Source of the DNA: Glandiceps talaboti
Lineage: Eukaryota; Hemichordata; Enteropneusta; Spengelidae
Direction: 5' to 3'
Assembly (NCBI RefSeq): GCF_964340395.1
Contig: NC_135568.1
Span: 1,311,501-1,375,500 of the forward strand
DNA length: 64,000 bases
Both the position numbers and the translations under genes were made by a program. Position 1 is the first letter of the stretch. Each line of letters starts with the position of its first letter. The notes below the pieces were generated by a model that saw only the letters and a list, made by a program, of their open reading frames with translations, was not told the origin of the DNA and searched no databases. Positions 12,761-26,456 of this stretch are shown here, piece by piece.

Positions 12761-14362
12761 TTCAGTATGTGTACTTCAGTACAAAAGTAGCTTCAATTTC
12801 TACTTTTGAATTTTAAATTTTGAATTTTTTGAAGAAAACTTTTCATTTTTGCTTTTGTTAGACAGTGAACATTGTAAACACAGTATTCTTTCATATACTG
12901 AAGAACATGGCTAATATGTCAACAACATGACATGTGACATGTAACAATACCTCATTGTAACATGACATGTGACATGTAACAATACCTCATTGTTCAGTAG
13001 TACACCTCTGACAATACTGATGAGATGTAAGCAAAAATTTGGGATTTGCTTCTAAGAAATATTTTGACTCTGTGAGTATTACTAAATGTCCAAAACAATC
13101 CAATAGTTAAGTTTGTTAAATAATTTTGTTTGTTAAAATTAAAACGTATAACATTTTCTTTTACTACATTTATATTGAAATTAATAATACTAGATTAAAA
13201 CCGTAATTTAATTTACAGTAGAAGCAGAGGCATAAACTTTTCACTCAAGTCACAATTTCTACATAAATTAACCTTAATAAACTATTCTAGTATAATGTAT
13301 GTCTTCTATAACATTACAATTGTCTTCTGGCATTGTTAGAACAGCTGATTGGATAGTAGGGATTTCCTCAACATTTTTTCATAGTATGAAAAATAGCATC
13401 ATCAATTCATGTATAATAAGAAATATGTTTCAATGATACTCGGTTTGAGTTCAGTCAGTTGTAAGTGTTGACTACATATGCTTGAGTACGTAGATTCTTC
13501 ATTCTCCATAGGAGTATTTGTTTGTACACATCTAAATACAAGTTGGGAGAAAGCGGGATACTATGAGTTCATTTTGAACTTGGCGCAAATTTTACCCCAA
13601 AAGGTATCAACTCTGCTTATAGCCCTTTATATCCTGAAGTTTTATGACTCAAAAAACACTAGATTCAATAAACAATAACTGCTGAATGATTATTTACTTA
13701 TTTATTTTATTTAAACTTTATTTAAAGAGTGTTAAAAAATCATACAGATAACCTGGTTAGCTAAAATGTTTTGTAAATACTAAATTTAAAAAAAAAGTAT
13801 GAAATTTATTTCATCTTAATTTTGTAGTAGTACCAGTATCAAAATCTAATTTCCCTTAGATGAGAGAGTAAAGAGCCTTGGTAAAAAAATAAATATCTTG
13901 ACAGGAATTGTGTTTTAGATGAAAATAGATGCCGATGAAATTAACTAAAATATAATTAAATGAAAGGAAACAAGGCGAAAATAACAAACTTACAACACTG
14001 AGACTTTTCATGTTAATTTCACTGGCAAAAAATTGTCCTGTAATGAAATCTTTTACAAAAAAATGCAAGGAACGTTATTTTTTTTTCTCTATTTTTTTTC
14101 TTCTGAATAACCATGGTAAGGGGTCTTAAGACCTGTCATGACATATTAGGCTTGGCACTAAATCAGACATAGATCTGATTAAAGTAAGGACACTATGGCC
14201 CTACCATGTCTGCACCGATTTCACCAAATTATCCTAAGATGTCTAAACTAATTTCAGCCAAGAAAGTTTATGAGACAATAAATTGCTTGCTGCTAGAGAG
14301 ACTTAAATAGAGCAAATAAATATCCCAAAGGGCCATGACCTAGAAAGAGCTGTTTTGATTAT
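12761..14362. other. intergenic; one small direct duplication
   Basis: Two copies of ACATGTAACAATACCTCATTG lie at about 12937-12957 and 12972-12992. Otherwise AT-rich, with no exon model on either strand. Confidence 0.5.
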
Positions 14363-14655
14363 CAACATCAGCACACATCTTTTGTGTTCACCAGCAACAA
14401 CCATCTTTTATGTTCAACAGCAGTACACATCAAGTTTTATGTTCAACATTAGTACACATCTTTTACGTTCAACATTAGCACACATCTTTTATGTTCAACA
14501 TCAACAACCATCTTTTATGTTCACCAGCAACAACCATCTTTTATGTTCAACATCAGTACACATCTTTTATGTTCAACATTAGCACACATCTTTTATGTTC
14601 AACATTAGCACACATCTTTTATGTTCAACATTAGCACACATCCTTTATGTTCAAT
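14363..14655 (+). repeat. 26-bp minisatellite, about 11 copies
   Basis: Units CACATCTTTTATGTTCAACA followed by TTAGCA, TCAGCA or TCAACA; the CCAGCAACAACC variant occurs twice. No stop falls within the unit over part of the array, giving a spurious reading frame. Confidence 0.9.
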
Positions 14656-15939
14656 TTTGTTTTCAAGCTACAATCACAGGAACATTAGTTGAAATTGTTT
14701 TATTAAACATAATGAATTAATATCACACACCGGCAATAACTTGTTGGTACTCATATTAGTATAGTTCCGCCTATAATATGGTACAATATATCCAATCCAC
14801 ATCCTAAAAATTAGCCCCGCCTCCATGAGATCATGAGTTCACCTGTTATTGTACTATTCATGATTATATCAAACTCTAATTCATATGTATAATGTTTAAT
14901 TATTGATATTGAAACTATTTTCAGTGAATATATTTTTGGTTGTCTGATTGAAAACAACAAAACTAACATTCCAGTTGCAGTAAGTGCAGCCTTAATTATA
15001 GATACAAATTAATGTGATAAAGAATTTGTTACAAGGTTTGTATATTGCACTATTTATGTTATATATGTCATGTCACAAAAATGGATTGTAATAAAATATT
15101 AAAATATTTTTGGTTATTTCTCATGATTTTCATTTATATCAAATGTTAACTACCTCGGTACTCAATACTGGAGTGGAAACAAGGCAGTGTTGCCATGGAA
15201 ATGAAATAGATATGTTTTAAATCGTATTATACAATAAATCAACCCAAGGTTCTCACATTAGTGTTATCATATCAGTGAAGTCTTAGGATTCACTCTTTTG
15301 TTCAGGACCAACTTTTTCTAGAACTCTGCCAGGCACCTGTTTTTTCTCACCTAAGTTTTAATCCTAATCAAAACTGGACTTGTTTTAATCAAAACCGAAT
15401 CCCCAATAAATGCAAATTGACAGGTGATGTATTGGTATTAAACACGAGACACAGTGACGTCTTTTCATCATTGTTAGCTTTCTGGAAGCCGTCACTACAT
15501 ATGACCAATTTTCCAACATTTTGATTTCGCCATGACTAACACTTTGTTAAGTTTTGCATTGACATATTTTCTCTGTTTACTCTGTTTGTTTGTTATTCAC
15601 AATAATGAACAAAACCAGGACTGTGTCATGAGTTACAGTAACTTTACAACTATAATTTTTAAATCAAAGTTTGTGAACTTAACAGCAACCAAGAAACATG
15701 AAATTAAATTAATGACCAAAAATATGAGAAAAAGTATCATGAGTCATTATCTTAAATTAAAGTTTGTGAAAATAACAGCCAACAAGAAAGCTTGGAAATG
15801 ACAAACTGCATGTAATTGGGTCAAGCTAGCAGAACTGGCACTACATTGTATACTGTAAGCATAAGTTGGTTTACATTCCTGGCAAAATGTACCATCTTTG
15901 GTTGTACCATATTTGGACTCATATAGAATGCCAAGGCTC
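14656..15939. other. intergenic, nothing recognised
   Basis: No exon or element supported on either strand. Confidence 0.45.
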
Positions 15940-16010
15940 AAAATTAGCAGTAGTCTGGGGGTAGATAGATAGACTAGTCTACTTAACATTGTATCTAGAC
16001 TACCAAATGT
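15940..16010 (-). repeat. reverse monomer of the dispersed repeat behind the 54-bp array
   Basis: The reverse complement reads TTTGGTAGTCTAGATACAAT and ends GACTACTGCTAATTTTGAGC, matching the array unit at 1-905 and the monomer at 3261-3320. Confidence 0.75.
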
Positions 16011-16650
16011 ATCTGGTAGTTGTCTGTCAGAATAATGGAAATCAACAGAAAACCAGTAGAGCTCTGACATAGTTCACTTGTTAAATCTGACTATCAACTT
16101 AAGAAGTTCAACTTGAGCCCGAACTACACTACACTACAATTATTATTTTGTCAATAACCATAGTTTTAACCCCCTCCCCCTCCCCTCCCCTCCCCTCCCC
16201 ACTTCATATACAATCTCTGAGACTAGCCTACCACTTTAGCTATTTCTTCACATCAGATAAGTTTTACAGCTATTTTCATGTTTGTTTCTGGGTATCTTTG
16301 TCTTTATTTATCTGTTTGTTTGTTTGTTAGTTTGTTTGTTTGTTAGTTTGTTTTTAGTCTGTTGGCCTGTTTAATACAATACAAAATTTCATTCAATAAA
16401 ATCTCTGGAAAACTAAGATTTCTCAGATTAACCTTAAAATGACAGCAAATGACTGGAGGTAAATTTGTGTAAAAATTTACTTTTTTTCATTACTTGTTGA
16501 AAATAATATGAAGAATATTAAACATTAAAAATGTAATCATCAGACAAATTCATGTTCTTACACCAACATGTTTGCTTCCCTTTTTTTTTCTTTTATTTTT
16601 CTTCAAATTTGAATTCTGACGACACTGAGTATTTGACCTTGCAAATCTGT
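16011..16650. other. intergenic with simple repeats
   Basis: CCCTCCCCTCCC-type low-complexity DNA at 16169-16200 and (GTTT)n at 16312-16354. No gene. Confidence 0.6.
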
Positions 16651-17904
16651 CTTACAACACCATGGGTAGAAGCTGTTTTGTTGAAGTAAACAGAGACGTT
16701 AGTTGATGATAGTACTACTCGTAGTCTCAGAGCTACCGTGTTCCATGTTATGTAAAACGTTATGTCAATAGTTAGCTATAGAGCGGAACTCCGTCTGTGA
16801 TCAGATTTACATTGTAATCTCAATTCCAGCCTCTGGAACGTTGAGAGTTCCTGATCGCTTACTAAACTAGTCGTAAACAAACTTTAAAGACCGCTGATCC
16901 TATTTTCTCACGAACTATACGTTAAAAGACGGTAATTGTTGTTAAACCGTAGAGTTGGGTTACATTTCAAGTGAAATCGTTACGCAAACCTATCGAAATC
17001 CGGGTCTGAAACAACGAAACTGTCAAACGTCGATTTTTTTGTTAGTAACAATGTCTTTGATTAGGGTATTTTCAACGCATTTCGCTTGATGGATATCAAC
17101 GACGTTGCCCTAACGGTCGAAATTTTCCCTGGAGCTTTTCAAAGGTAAGGCGGGTTAAGTAGTAGTTCGTGTTACTCGGACCGCTGACAAATTTGTATAA
17201 CTTAGGTGTACCTGGTCGCACCTTGTAACTGTTAACAGTGTTTCATACCTTCTAGACAGTATTTAACACCTAATACGAAACTGCATTGTCTGTTTGTTGA
17301 AACAATACACATTTATAATTATCGGAGTGCTAGTTCAAAGTAAATTTCTACTTTCTGGTATTTTGAATGAGCCGTTTTGGTGGGTAGGGGATCCGGGATT
17401 GAATACTGGAAGTTTTCAGAGTGACCACATAAAAATGTACACGATTTTATTACATTGCGATTTGTGCCAAAGCCTCGAGGATGTTGTTTAGACCACATAA
17501 AAATCCTTTTTGGATTGAAACTGCTATTGTCATATTTTGGTAAGCTACGTGATGATGGTTGCCAGTTCAATTCATTTAAAACGTGTGTTCACCAATCCAT
17601 GGTTAATTCCCCCTTTCAATTAGTTAGACAGACGTCCTGCCTTCACGACGACAAACTCTGAGGCTGCAACAAACCTCAGACAATTTCAAGAAAATGTCGC
17701 TTTTGGGGAGCGGAATGCTCTAAAAACTACAATAATTTATCGATGTACTTATTACCTATACTACAACAACGCACTTAGAAACCACAATTTATATAGTCAT
17801 TCATGTTTGTCGGGTCTCTGGCGACACCGCGCGAATGGGTCATTTGTGGTAAGAAATAAAACTTGAGAATACACACTGTACGAGAGTGGAGTCCGAATAC
17901 TTAC

Positions 17905-18022
17905 TCAAATTGCTGAAATTCGCTCCAGAGCACGATCCACTTTCGTTCTCCCAGTGACGAAGCCACGACCCAGTGGCACTCTCGCTTAACGGAGGACTCC
18001 GATCTGAACTAGAATTGTCCAT
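17905..18022 (-). CDS. candidate first coding exon of an unidentified gene (partial)
   Basis: The minus-strand ATG at 18022 sits in an excellent Kozak context (GAAACCATGG). It opens a 39-residue acidic, Ser-rich frame beginning MDNSSSDRSPPLSESATGS and ending GANFSNL, which runs into a strong donor, A|GTAAGTATT, at 17905/17904 (phase 1). An upstream in-frame ATG at 18112 would add 30 less protein-like residues. The location inside the CpG-rich domain fits a promoter-proximal exon. I do not recognise the protein and could not find the following exon; it must lie to the left or outside the window. Confidence 0.4.
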
Positions 18023-18387
18023 GGTTTCATCATGATCGTCACAAAACTTTTCGCGTACGATGTGTTTGCCCTCTGTGGAAGGCAGCCATGTTGTACAACA
18101 AAATGGTTTCACCGGTGAATAGGAAGGAAGGGTGTGTCTGACAAAAAGAACAGCTACAAATAATGTTGAAGAAATATGACGTAAATCACTCGCCCCGAAA
18201 ACCTTTTGGGGTAGACGTTACACTTTTTGACGTTTTGATATCAAAGTAGACTTTACATTTATACTTATCTCTCGACGAATGACTTCAACAAGATAAGTGG
18301 TGTTATTTTTTCCCAGTGGGAGATTACTGTAACAGCCATACTATCAAAGTTGCTAAGAAGCCACTGTCACTTGAGGTAGATTCATCA

Positions 18388-18419
18388 ATGAATATTCATT
18401 ATGTAATTAATGCGCATTA
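18388..18419. promoter_or_regulatory. paired 12-bp palindromes flanking a homeodomain core
   Basis: ATGAATATTCAT (18388-18399) and TAATGCGCATTA (18408-18419) are each perfect 12-base palindromes, separated by eight bases that complete a TAATTA homeodomain core. The first resembles POU-dimer (MORE-like) sites. The pair lies about 370 bases upstream of the candidate start codon at 18022. The function is an inference. Confidence 0.35.
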
Positions 18420-18626
18420 TTTATCAACTTTCGACGTGCAAGTGAAACATAGTATGCCGATATCATAACCAGTAATTTAAGGCTTTTCCGTACCTAAAGC
18501 CTGGTGACTAAAAGTGTATTTCAAATTTCTTTAAACCGTTTCAAGGACTTATCTGACATACTTCCTATCGTTTCTATAGGTGCATGTATATTGTTTACTT
18601 TTGTTTTTGTTATTGTCTCTGTAACA

Positions 18627-18792
18627 GTCTGTCTGTCTGTCTGTCTGTTCCGTTACACGTTTTATTTTTGTTTGTTTGTTTGTTTGCTTGCTTTAGACTT
18701 TTCTGTAAATAACTAGTCAATTAACTTTTTTACTAAATGTCGCTATGTCGTCGTTTTCCATTAGTCGTTTTCTATTAATGCGGTAAACATAG

Positions 18793-18835
<43 letters not shown>
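18627..18835. repeat. microsatellites (CTGT)n, (GTTT)n and (CT)n
   Basis: CTGT repeats at about 18627-18649, GTTT repeats at 18667-18687, and an uninterrupted CT tract at about 18794-18835. Confidence 0.95.
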
Positions 18836-18837
<2 letters not shown>

Positions 18838-20320
18838 TCCAAATCATCTACTGTGTTACAGTCTTCGTGTCGCAAATATCTACCGGGAGAAGCGTAAAGG
18901 AAAAATCGCGTAACTAAATCAAATAAACTCAAAATTTTCGGTCACGATCGAACTAGATTTAATGGTAAAATGTTCCCAACTCTCACGTCTAAGCTGAACG
19001 AGTAACAATCGTTCACGTTGAACCAGAAACTTCCAGGTTCCAATTTTTACTGTATGTGTCACGTTCTGCATCATTTCGCCGACGGCGATGTAGAAATCTA
19101 GAGTTTAAACGTCGGAACCATTCGAACGAACCAACTACTCGAATGAAAAGGTACTTTTGAGGTGGATGTATTTTGAAAACTGTACAGACTTCCAAATAAT
19201 GGAAACGTTCGACTATAACGTCCGGGGCGTTCCCCCGTAATTGACATGGATTCAATTTCGTGTCTTACTCCGGCGAAAAAATCTCGTGACAAAGAATTTT
19301 GCTTATAGCAAGTTCTGCAGTAATTCCCAATCGTAAACAATTCATGTTTACTTCCCTATTGGCACAAACTTGCCTGAATGCGTGGTGTTGAATGAGATAG
19401 CAGGCACACTTGGTCGTTTTCACAATAGATAAGCCTGCCTGCTCAGGCTGAATTAATTAATACTAGGGGGACAGTTTCTCTTACACAGGGACAGATAAAC
19501 AAAAATACAACAAGACAATGGTAGACCGTCTTGTGAACGACACCGCCTTAAGAGCTATTCCCCCTCATTATTCCTGTTGGTTATGTAATGGTTCCAATGT
19601 GTTCAAGCAATTGACAATCATTGGACGGACAGTGTTCCTATTTTAAAAACTGGATATCTCATTAATTGGAGGTTTTCTGATAAAAATAACGAAACTGTTA
19701 AATTGGTCACGTGGTTTGTTAGGGTTATCCGTTGTGGTTTGGCTCCGAGTGATCAGTGAGTGTTAGCCCACGGCCTTTGAGATGTGCAACCCGTGGTTAT
19801 CCCTTACATCAGTATTTCAGCCTTCTTTCTGTCAACACTCCGTTCACACACATGATCTAGAATAATTACCAATCAAACTGTACTGGGACAATTCACCGGA
19901 GATGTAAACACTCACAGGTCAACCGGTTGTCATAGTTACTATGGACTGGAAATCAAGAACACAGCACCATTCTTTTTTATTTTGAAGATTGAGACTGATT
20001 TGTGCAGGTGAATAGTTACAATAAATTAAAACTTCGTACCGCCAAAATACTCGAGTAAATCCTAGCTTTCGTTTTCAAGTTTTGTCCCTTGCGTGCTTGG
20101 GTAAAGCTAGAGTTAAAAACTACAAAACCGTATATTCATCTCATGTCAATCAAATATCTGAAATTAGTACAGACAGACAATTACAAACAATTCATTTGTA
20201 TCGTCATCTTGATCTGATTCAACATGAATTCGCCATATACAACTTTAGAAAGGGTGGCAAAGGAAAAATTGCCATTTAAAAGTTTATATCTTTGACAGAA
20301 GTCTAGTCCTATGCGTCACG

Positions 20321-20437
<117 letters not shown>

Positions 20438-21600
20438 GGACGTATAGTAACTAAACTACTAAGCCACGAGAATGGTGACAGTTTCCATAGCACACAAACT
20501 ATTATTTATAAGCTACGTACTTTGGCCCATATCTTAGTATAAATAGAATTCGGAAATGTGTGGAAACTTTTACTTTTAAAAACATTCTACGCACGCTGTT
20601 GCGATTCAAACCATGTCATATTCAGATGAAATTACATTGCCAATTATTTGGACATTCGTAAAAGTAGGCTTATTTGTTTATCATTATCTATAGACTATAA
20701 GTGTCGTCCGAGTCTTTTGGGACGTTGATTCGAAAGTTGTCTCGGCAATATCGCCGTCGGTGTTGGATAGAAACTCAACGCACGATAACGTTAACGTATA
20801 TGACTGTCAGTACGGTTCAACAACTTCAGTGACAATTAATGTACGTCATGTACAATACATGTAAACAAATCTTTCGTATCCAAAAATTGAACAGACACTG
20901 CAGCTGCCATTATTTTAACCTAAAAACGTGACATTATTTTATCATAGGTTAATTTTTTCTATGATCATATTTAAAAAAAATTAATTAAAGTTAACAATTA
21001 TTGCACATAAACGGGACATTTGTTCTAATAAATTGGTGGGAAAATGAAATTATAATAACATTTCTTTGAAAATAGGTAAATACGATTCTAAACTAGTCTA
21101 AGATTCGACACCAGACGGTTTTGTCGTCGTTTTACAGCAGGCGATAATGTATCATACTCTAAAAGGTTACTAAAAACAAAGTAATTTCATAATTCTTTAG
21201 TAAATAGACAGTTTACAACCTTAAATACTATAGTTTCACAAGCTGTAATTCAATATTATATGATATTTGTTCATAGAAGATTAAAACATTCCTACTGCGT
21301 AATGAATATCTATTATTTCCGGCTGCTTTAAAAAAATATTTCCACCACAACGTAATAAACAATGATAAGACAAAAGCGAAAGAGACTGAAAATCGTCTCC
21401 ATTACGACACCTGCCGGACACGGGTCGACGGAAGCGATGCGATTTGCCTCCGATAAGTACGTGTAGGCAGAAGAATGCCCCCTCGACCCCCCCCCCCCCC
21501 AGCGATCGAGTTCTTTTTCCTCTCCGTGAACTTGAGTTGGATCACGGGTGTCTCTCCCTCTAGCGTCTGTAGGAAAATAGTGTTAACAACGGTGTTAAAA

Positions 21601-21834
21601 TCTTAAGCTTTTGATTTTACATAAAGGAACGTGCAATTATTGATGCAGTGTTTTGTCAACTTTTGTTGGGATAGATGACGACCTATGGGTAAATTTCAAA
21701 ACCATTGACCATATTGAACCATATTGACGGAATTTAAATCATATTGTCGTTCAAATGAAGGGGTTGATAAACCCCTCCTTAGTCTCTGTAGTAGACATGA
21801 TGGTTGACATGGCAACCATTGGTCTCTTTGATCG
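21601..21834. other. intergenic, nothing recognised
   Basis: Right shoulder of the CpG-rich domain. ACCATATTGA is repeated twice near 21708-21726. Confidence 0.45.
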
Positions 21835-22336
21835 ACTACCAGCCTACCATGGCCACTGAGACTACCAGCCAACCTATCATGGCTACTGAGACTACCAGCC
21901 TACCATGGTCACTGAGACTACCAGCCAACCTACCATGGCTACTGAGACTACCAGCCTACCATGGGCACTGAGACTACCAGCCAGCCTACCATGGCCACTG
22001 AGACTACCGGCCAGCCTACCATGGCCACTGATACTACCAACCAACCTACCATGGCCACTGAGACTAGCAACCAGCCTACCATGGCCACTGAGACTACCAA
22101 CCAGCCTACCATGGCCACTGAGACTACCAACCAGCCTACCATGGCCACTGAGACTACCAGCCAGCCTACCATGGCCACAGAGACTAGCAACCAGTCTACC
22201 ATGGCCACTGAGACTACCAACCAGCCTACCATGGCCACTGAGACTACCAACCAACCTACCATGGCCACTGAGACTACCAACCAGCCTACCATGGCATTTA
22301 GACTACCAGCCAGCCTACCATGGCCACTGAGACTAT
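21835..22336 (+). repeat. 30-bp minisatellite, about 16-17 copies, open in several frames
   Basis: The unit reads CTACCATGGCCACTGAGACT followed by ACCAACCAGC, with substitutions. The length is a multiple of three and the unit lacks stops, so long frames exist on both strands. One of them, (MATETTNQPT)n, looks mucin-like. No signal peptide, splice context or flanking coding sequence supports translation, so I treat it as non-coding. Confidence 0.9.
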
Positions 22337-23755
<1,419 letters not shown>

Positions 23756-23759
23756 TGTA

Positions 23760-24120
23760 AAAAAAAAAAACATTAATAAAATTGAATTAATTTCATTGGC
23801 TGACAAAATTTTTTATGATTCTTTTGCCATCTGTGGGCCAAAACTATGGAACTCTCTAAACCAAGAAACATTTTAAACATGAGCTGAAAACACATTTTTT
23901 AAAGAGTATTATGGACTGTATTGATTTTAATGAAGTTATTTTGATCATAGTACTTTATTAGTTTTATCAGGTCTTTTATGTTTATCTCACAAGTTTAACT
24001 TATATATACTTAATTTTCTATCATTTCCCAATGTTTTTAATTTTTAATTATTACTCAGCGCTTTTTGAATATTTTATATAATAGAAAGGGCACTATAGAA
24101 AATAAATCATAAATGTTAAA
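23760..24120 (+). mobile_element. 5'-truncated LINE remnant (ORF2 C-terminus plus 3' tail)
   Basis: A conceptual fragment GPKLWNSLNQETF at about 23836-23874 is followed, one base out of frame, by KHELKTHFLKS. Together they match the GPxLWNSLP...FKxxLKTHLF tail that is usual at the C-terminus of CR1/RTE/Jockey-clade reverse transcriptases. About 170 bases later GCGCTTTTTGAAT and GGGCACTATAGAAAATAAAT resemble typical LINE 3' ends. The coding part is broken by at least one frame change. Clade not assignable by eye. Confidence 0.6.
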
Positions 24121-24255
24121 AAAATTATATTCAGCTTCATAAAATGGAGGACCTAAGTAAAATTGGTGTGGGGATGGGGGTGGTGGTGGTGGTGGGGTGG
24201 GGGTTGAAGAAACTCCAGTACACTTCATAGTTTTACATATGCCTAAAACTGATAC

Positions 24256-24378
24256 ATGATCAAATATACCTCCACAGGCCCTGAATATGTATATTAATCA
24301 TCAAATATACCTCCACAGGCTCTGAATATGTATATTAATCATCAAATATACCTCCACAGGCCACCCTGTATATTAATC
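24256..24378 (+). repeat. 47-bp tandem repeat, three copies
   Basis: ATCAAATATACCTCCACAGG and TGAATATGTATATTAATC recur three times, the last copy partial. Confidence 0.9.
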
Positions 24379-24834
24379 AGGGCTTAAGATGTACACATCC
24401 ATAAATATCAGACATTTTTGTTTTTACCAAATTGAATGTACATTTCATATTATTTATTACATTGTTTGCTTCATAAAATAATGGTTTTGATGAAAAAGAA
24501 CATCATGAACAGTCTACCATGATGCACAGGCTCTTGTGGAGTTATTGGTGTGACTAGAAAGAAGACAATGTCTACAAAGAATAAAGTATATTGAATTTCC
24601 AATGTGAAAATGGTTGCTTGACTCCTGGTATTTACCTAATACATACTACCAGGACCTACACAAGTCTAACCTATATGGTATATGATGTACAGCGCCCTCA
24701 CACATCAGTCAAGTCAACCCTTGGAGTGATAACTGGTAGCATGAATATCATATCTTACAGACTAACTCATGGTGAGCTAGTATTAGTACATTGCAATGTC
24801 TTCCCAGACATATTCTTTCTACACACTATCTCAA

Positions 24835-25215
24835 CCAATATGTCTCTCACATCTGATTGTTGTCATTAGTTAGCAAGCGTACAGAAGCTCCTTGAACACA
24901 TTTATCTGATCGGTAAAACATAGTAATAATATGTTCTTTACGATGAACAAGGGTTCTTATTACTTACAAGTAACATTTCGCCAGTTCAGGTCGACAGACT
25001 GTCAAACTGTCTGTTGGTTGGCTTTATTGCTAGGCGACGTATTAGTGATGACGTGATGGTAGGGATGATGTAATCAGTATGCTCCCTCAGCCCTGCAAAA
25101 CGTTACTTGTCAGTAATAACAACCCTTGGTCATGGTACAAGGAGTATCATTAGTACAAAAATGTAGCGTCTGATATCTGGAACTTCTCGAGAGTTATTGG
25201 TCTAAAGTTCCAAGA
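24835..25215 (-). pseudogene. decayed duplicate of part of the zinc-finger gene, split by a MITE
   Basis: Two blocks resemble the zinc-finger CDS at 26457-28490. Block 24846-24890 matches about 26830-26875 (shared AGTTAGCAAGCGTA and CATCTGATTGTTG), the coding segment for FTLANSGQQQSDV. Block 25168-25205 matches about 26888-26926 (shared TCTGATATCTGGAA and GAGAGTTATTGG), the segment for LKKFQISDS. Block order and orientation agree with the gene. The inter-block distance is about 13 bases in the gene but over 270 here, because the fold-back element 24922-25154 lies between. Stops appear in all frames, so it is non-functional. No fingers are recognisable, so the duplicate was partial or is mostly eroded. 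Confidence 0.6.
24922..25154. mobile_element. fold-back MITE, 233 bp (family A, copy 1)
   Basis: Terminal inverted repeats of about 55 bases: AGTAATAATATGTTCTTTAC onward at the left against the reverse complement of the right end, ACTAATGATACTCCTTGTAC. Inner arms share AAGGGTT(C/G)TTATTACT and ACAAGTAAC. A second copy lies at 32256-32448. No coding capacity, so it is non-autonomous. Confidence 0.75.
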
Positions 25216-25253
25216 AAGCCTGTGTATGGTGTTTGTAGACAGCTCAGTTTTAA

Positions 25254-25599
25254 AGTGGCCATATGGATGAAATTTTGGTATCTATTTTGAATTTTTATTT
25301 GATAAAACAGCTTCACTATGTTTTTCTACTTGAAAAAATAATGTGAAATAACATATACCAAGTCCGTGTTCACATCTCAATAAACGGCAAAACATTAAAC
25401 AACGTGTAAAATGTTTGTTATTATATGTACAATGACAAACTTTTTACACTTTTTGCATCTTTTTGCAATGTATTGAGTGATCAACATGGACTTGGTATAT
25501 GTTCTTTCGCATTATTTTTTCAAGTAGAAAAACATAGTGAAGCTGTTTTATCAAATAAAAATCCAAAATAAATACCAAATTCTCATCCATATGGCCACT
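25254..25599. mobile_element. MITE with long inverted repeats and flanking TTAA
   Basis: The left arm AGTGGCCATATGGATGAA and onward through AACAGCTTCACTATGTTTTT pairs with the right arm almost base for base over about 130 bases, around a centre of roughly 90 bases. Both ends abut TTAA (25250-25253 and 25600-25603), the target-site signature of piggyBac-type elements. The family's usual CCC terminus is not seen, so the superfamily is tentative. Confidence 0.8.
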
Positions 25600-25844
25600 T
25601 TAATATAAACTCAGACGTATTACAAACTTTTAGTTTTAATACTAGTATACAGTATAACTCTAGAAATAAAGATGACTACTGATAACATATGTAAACAAAG
25701 AGTTGATTCATGTACGTAAATAATTAAACTTTGATTGTAAGGAATAAAATAAAACTAGCCCAAAATATGACAGCACTAAAAAGTTTCATCTGTAGTGACA
25801 TTACAACTGAAGAGGATTTCAGCTAGAGGTTAAGGTCACATTTA

Positions 25845-25876
25845 TGTTTATTATTTATGTATTTATTTTATTTTAT
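25845..25876 (-). terminator. poly(A) signals of the zinc-finger gene
   Basis: On the minus strand AATAAAATAAAATAAATACA contains overlapping AATAAA signals. They come directly after the CATA microsatellite, about 600 bases past the stop codon. Probable 3' end, inferred from position. Confidence 0.5.
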
Positions 25877-25877
25877 T

Positions 25878-25940
25878 TTATGTATGTATGTATGTATGTA
25901 TGTATGTATGTATGTATGTATGTATGTATGTATGTATGTA

Positions 25941-26001
<61 letters not shown>

Positions 26002-26456
26002 ATGTATGTATGTATGTGTGTGTGTGTGTGTGTACGTACGTACGTACGTACGTACGTACGTACGTATGTCATCAAACCATTCATAGTTACGTTATGTATG
26101 CATGCATGTATGTATGTGTGTGTGTGCGTGTATTTATGAATGTATGTATGTGTTTATGTATGCATGTATGTGTGTATGTATGTATGTATGTATGTATGTA
26201 TGTATGTATGTATGTATGCATGTATGTATGTATGTATGCATGTATGTATGTATGTGTGTATGTGTGTATGTGTGTATGTATGTATGTATGTATGTATGTA
26301 TGTATGTATGTATGTATGTATGTATGCATGTATGTATGTATGTATGTATGTATGTATGTATGTATGTATGTATGTATGTATGTATGTGTATGTGTGTATG
26401 TATGTATGTATGTATGTGTGTATGTATGTATGTATATGTATGTATGTATGTGTGTA
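25878..26456. repeat. (TATG)n/(CATA)n microsatellite array in the 3' UTR of the zinc-finger gene
   Basis: About 580 bases of TATG repeats with TG-rich interruptions, a block of nine ACGT repeats at 26033-26068, and one unique interruption (about 26069-26090). It starts three bases past the stop codon of the minus-strand gene and would be transcribed as CAUA repeats. The Cys-Met-Tyr-Val and His-Thr-Tyr-Ile frames are artefacts. Confidence 0.95.
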
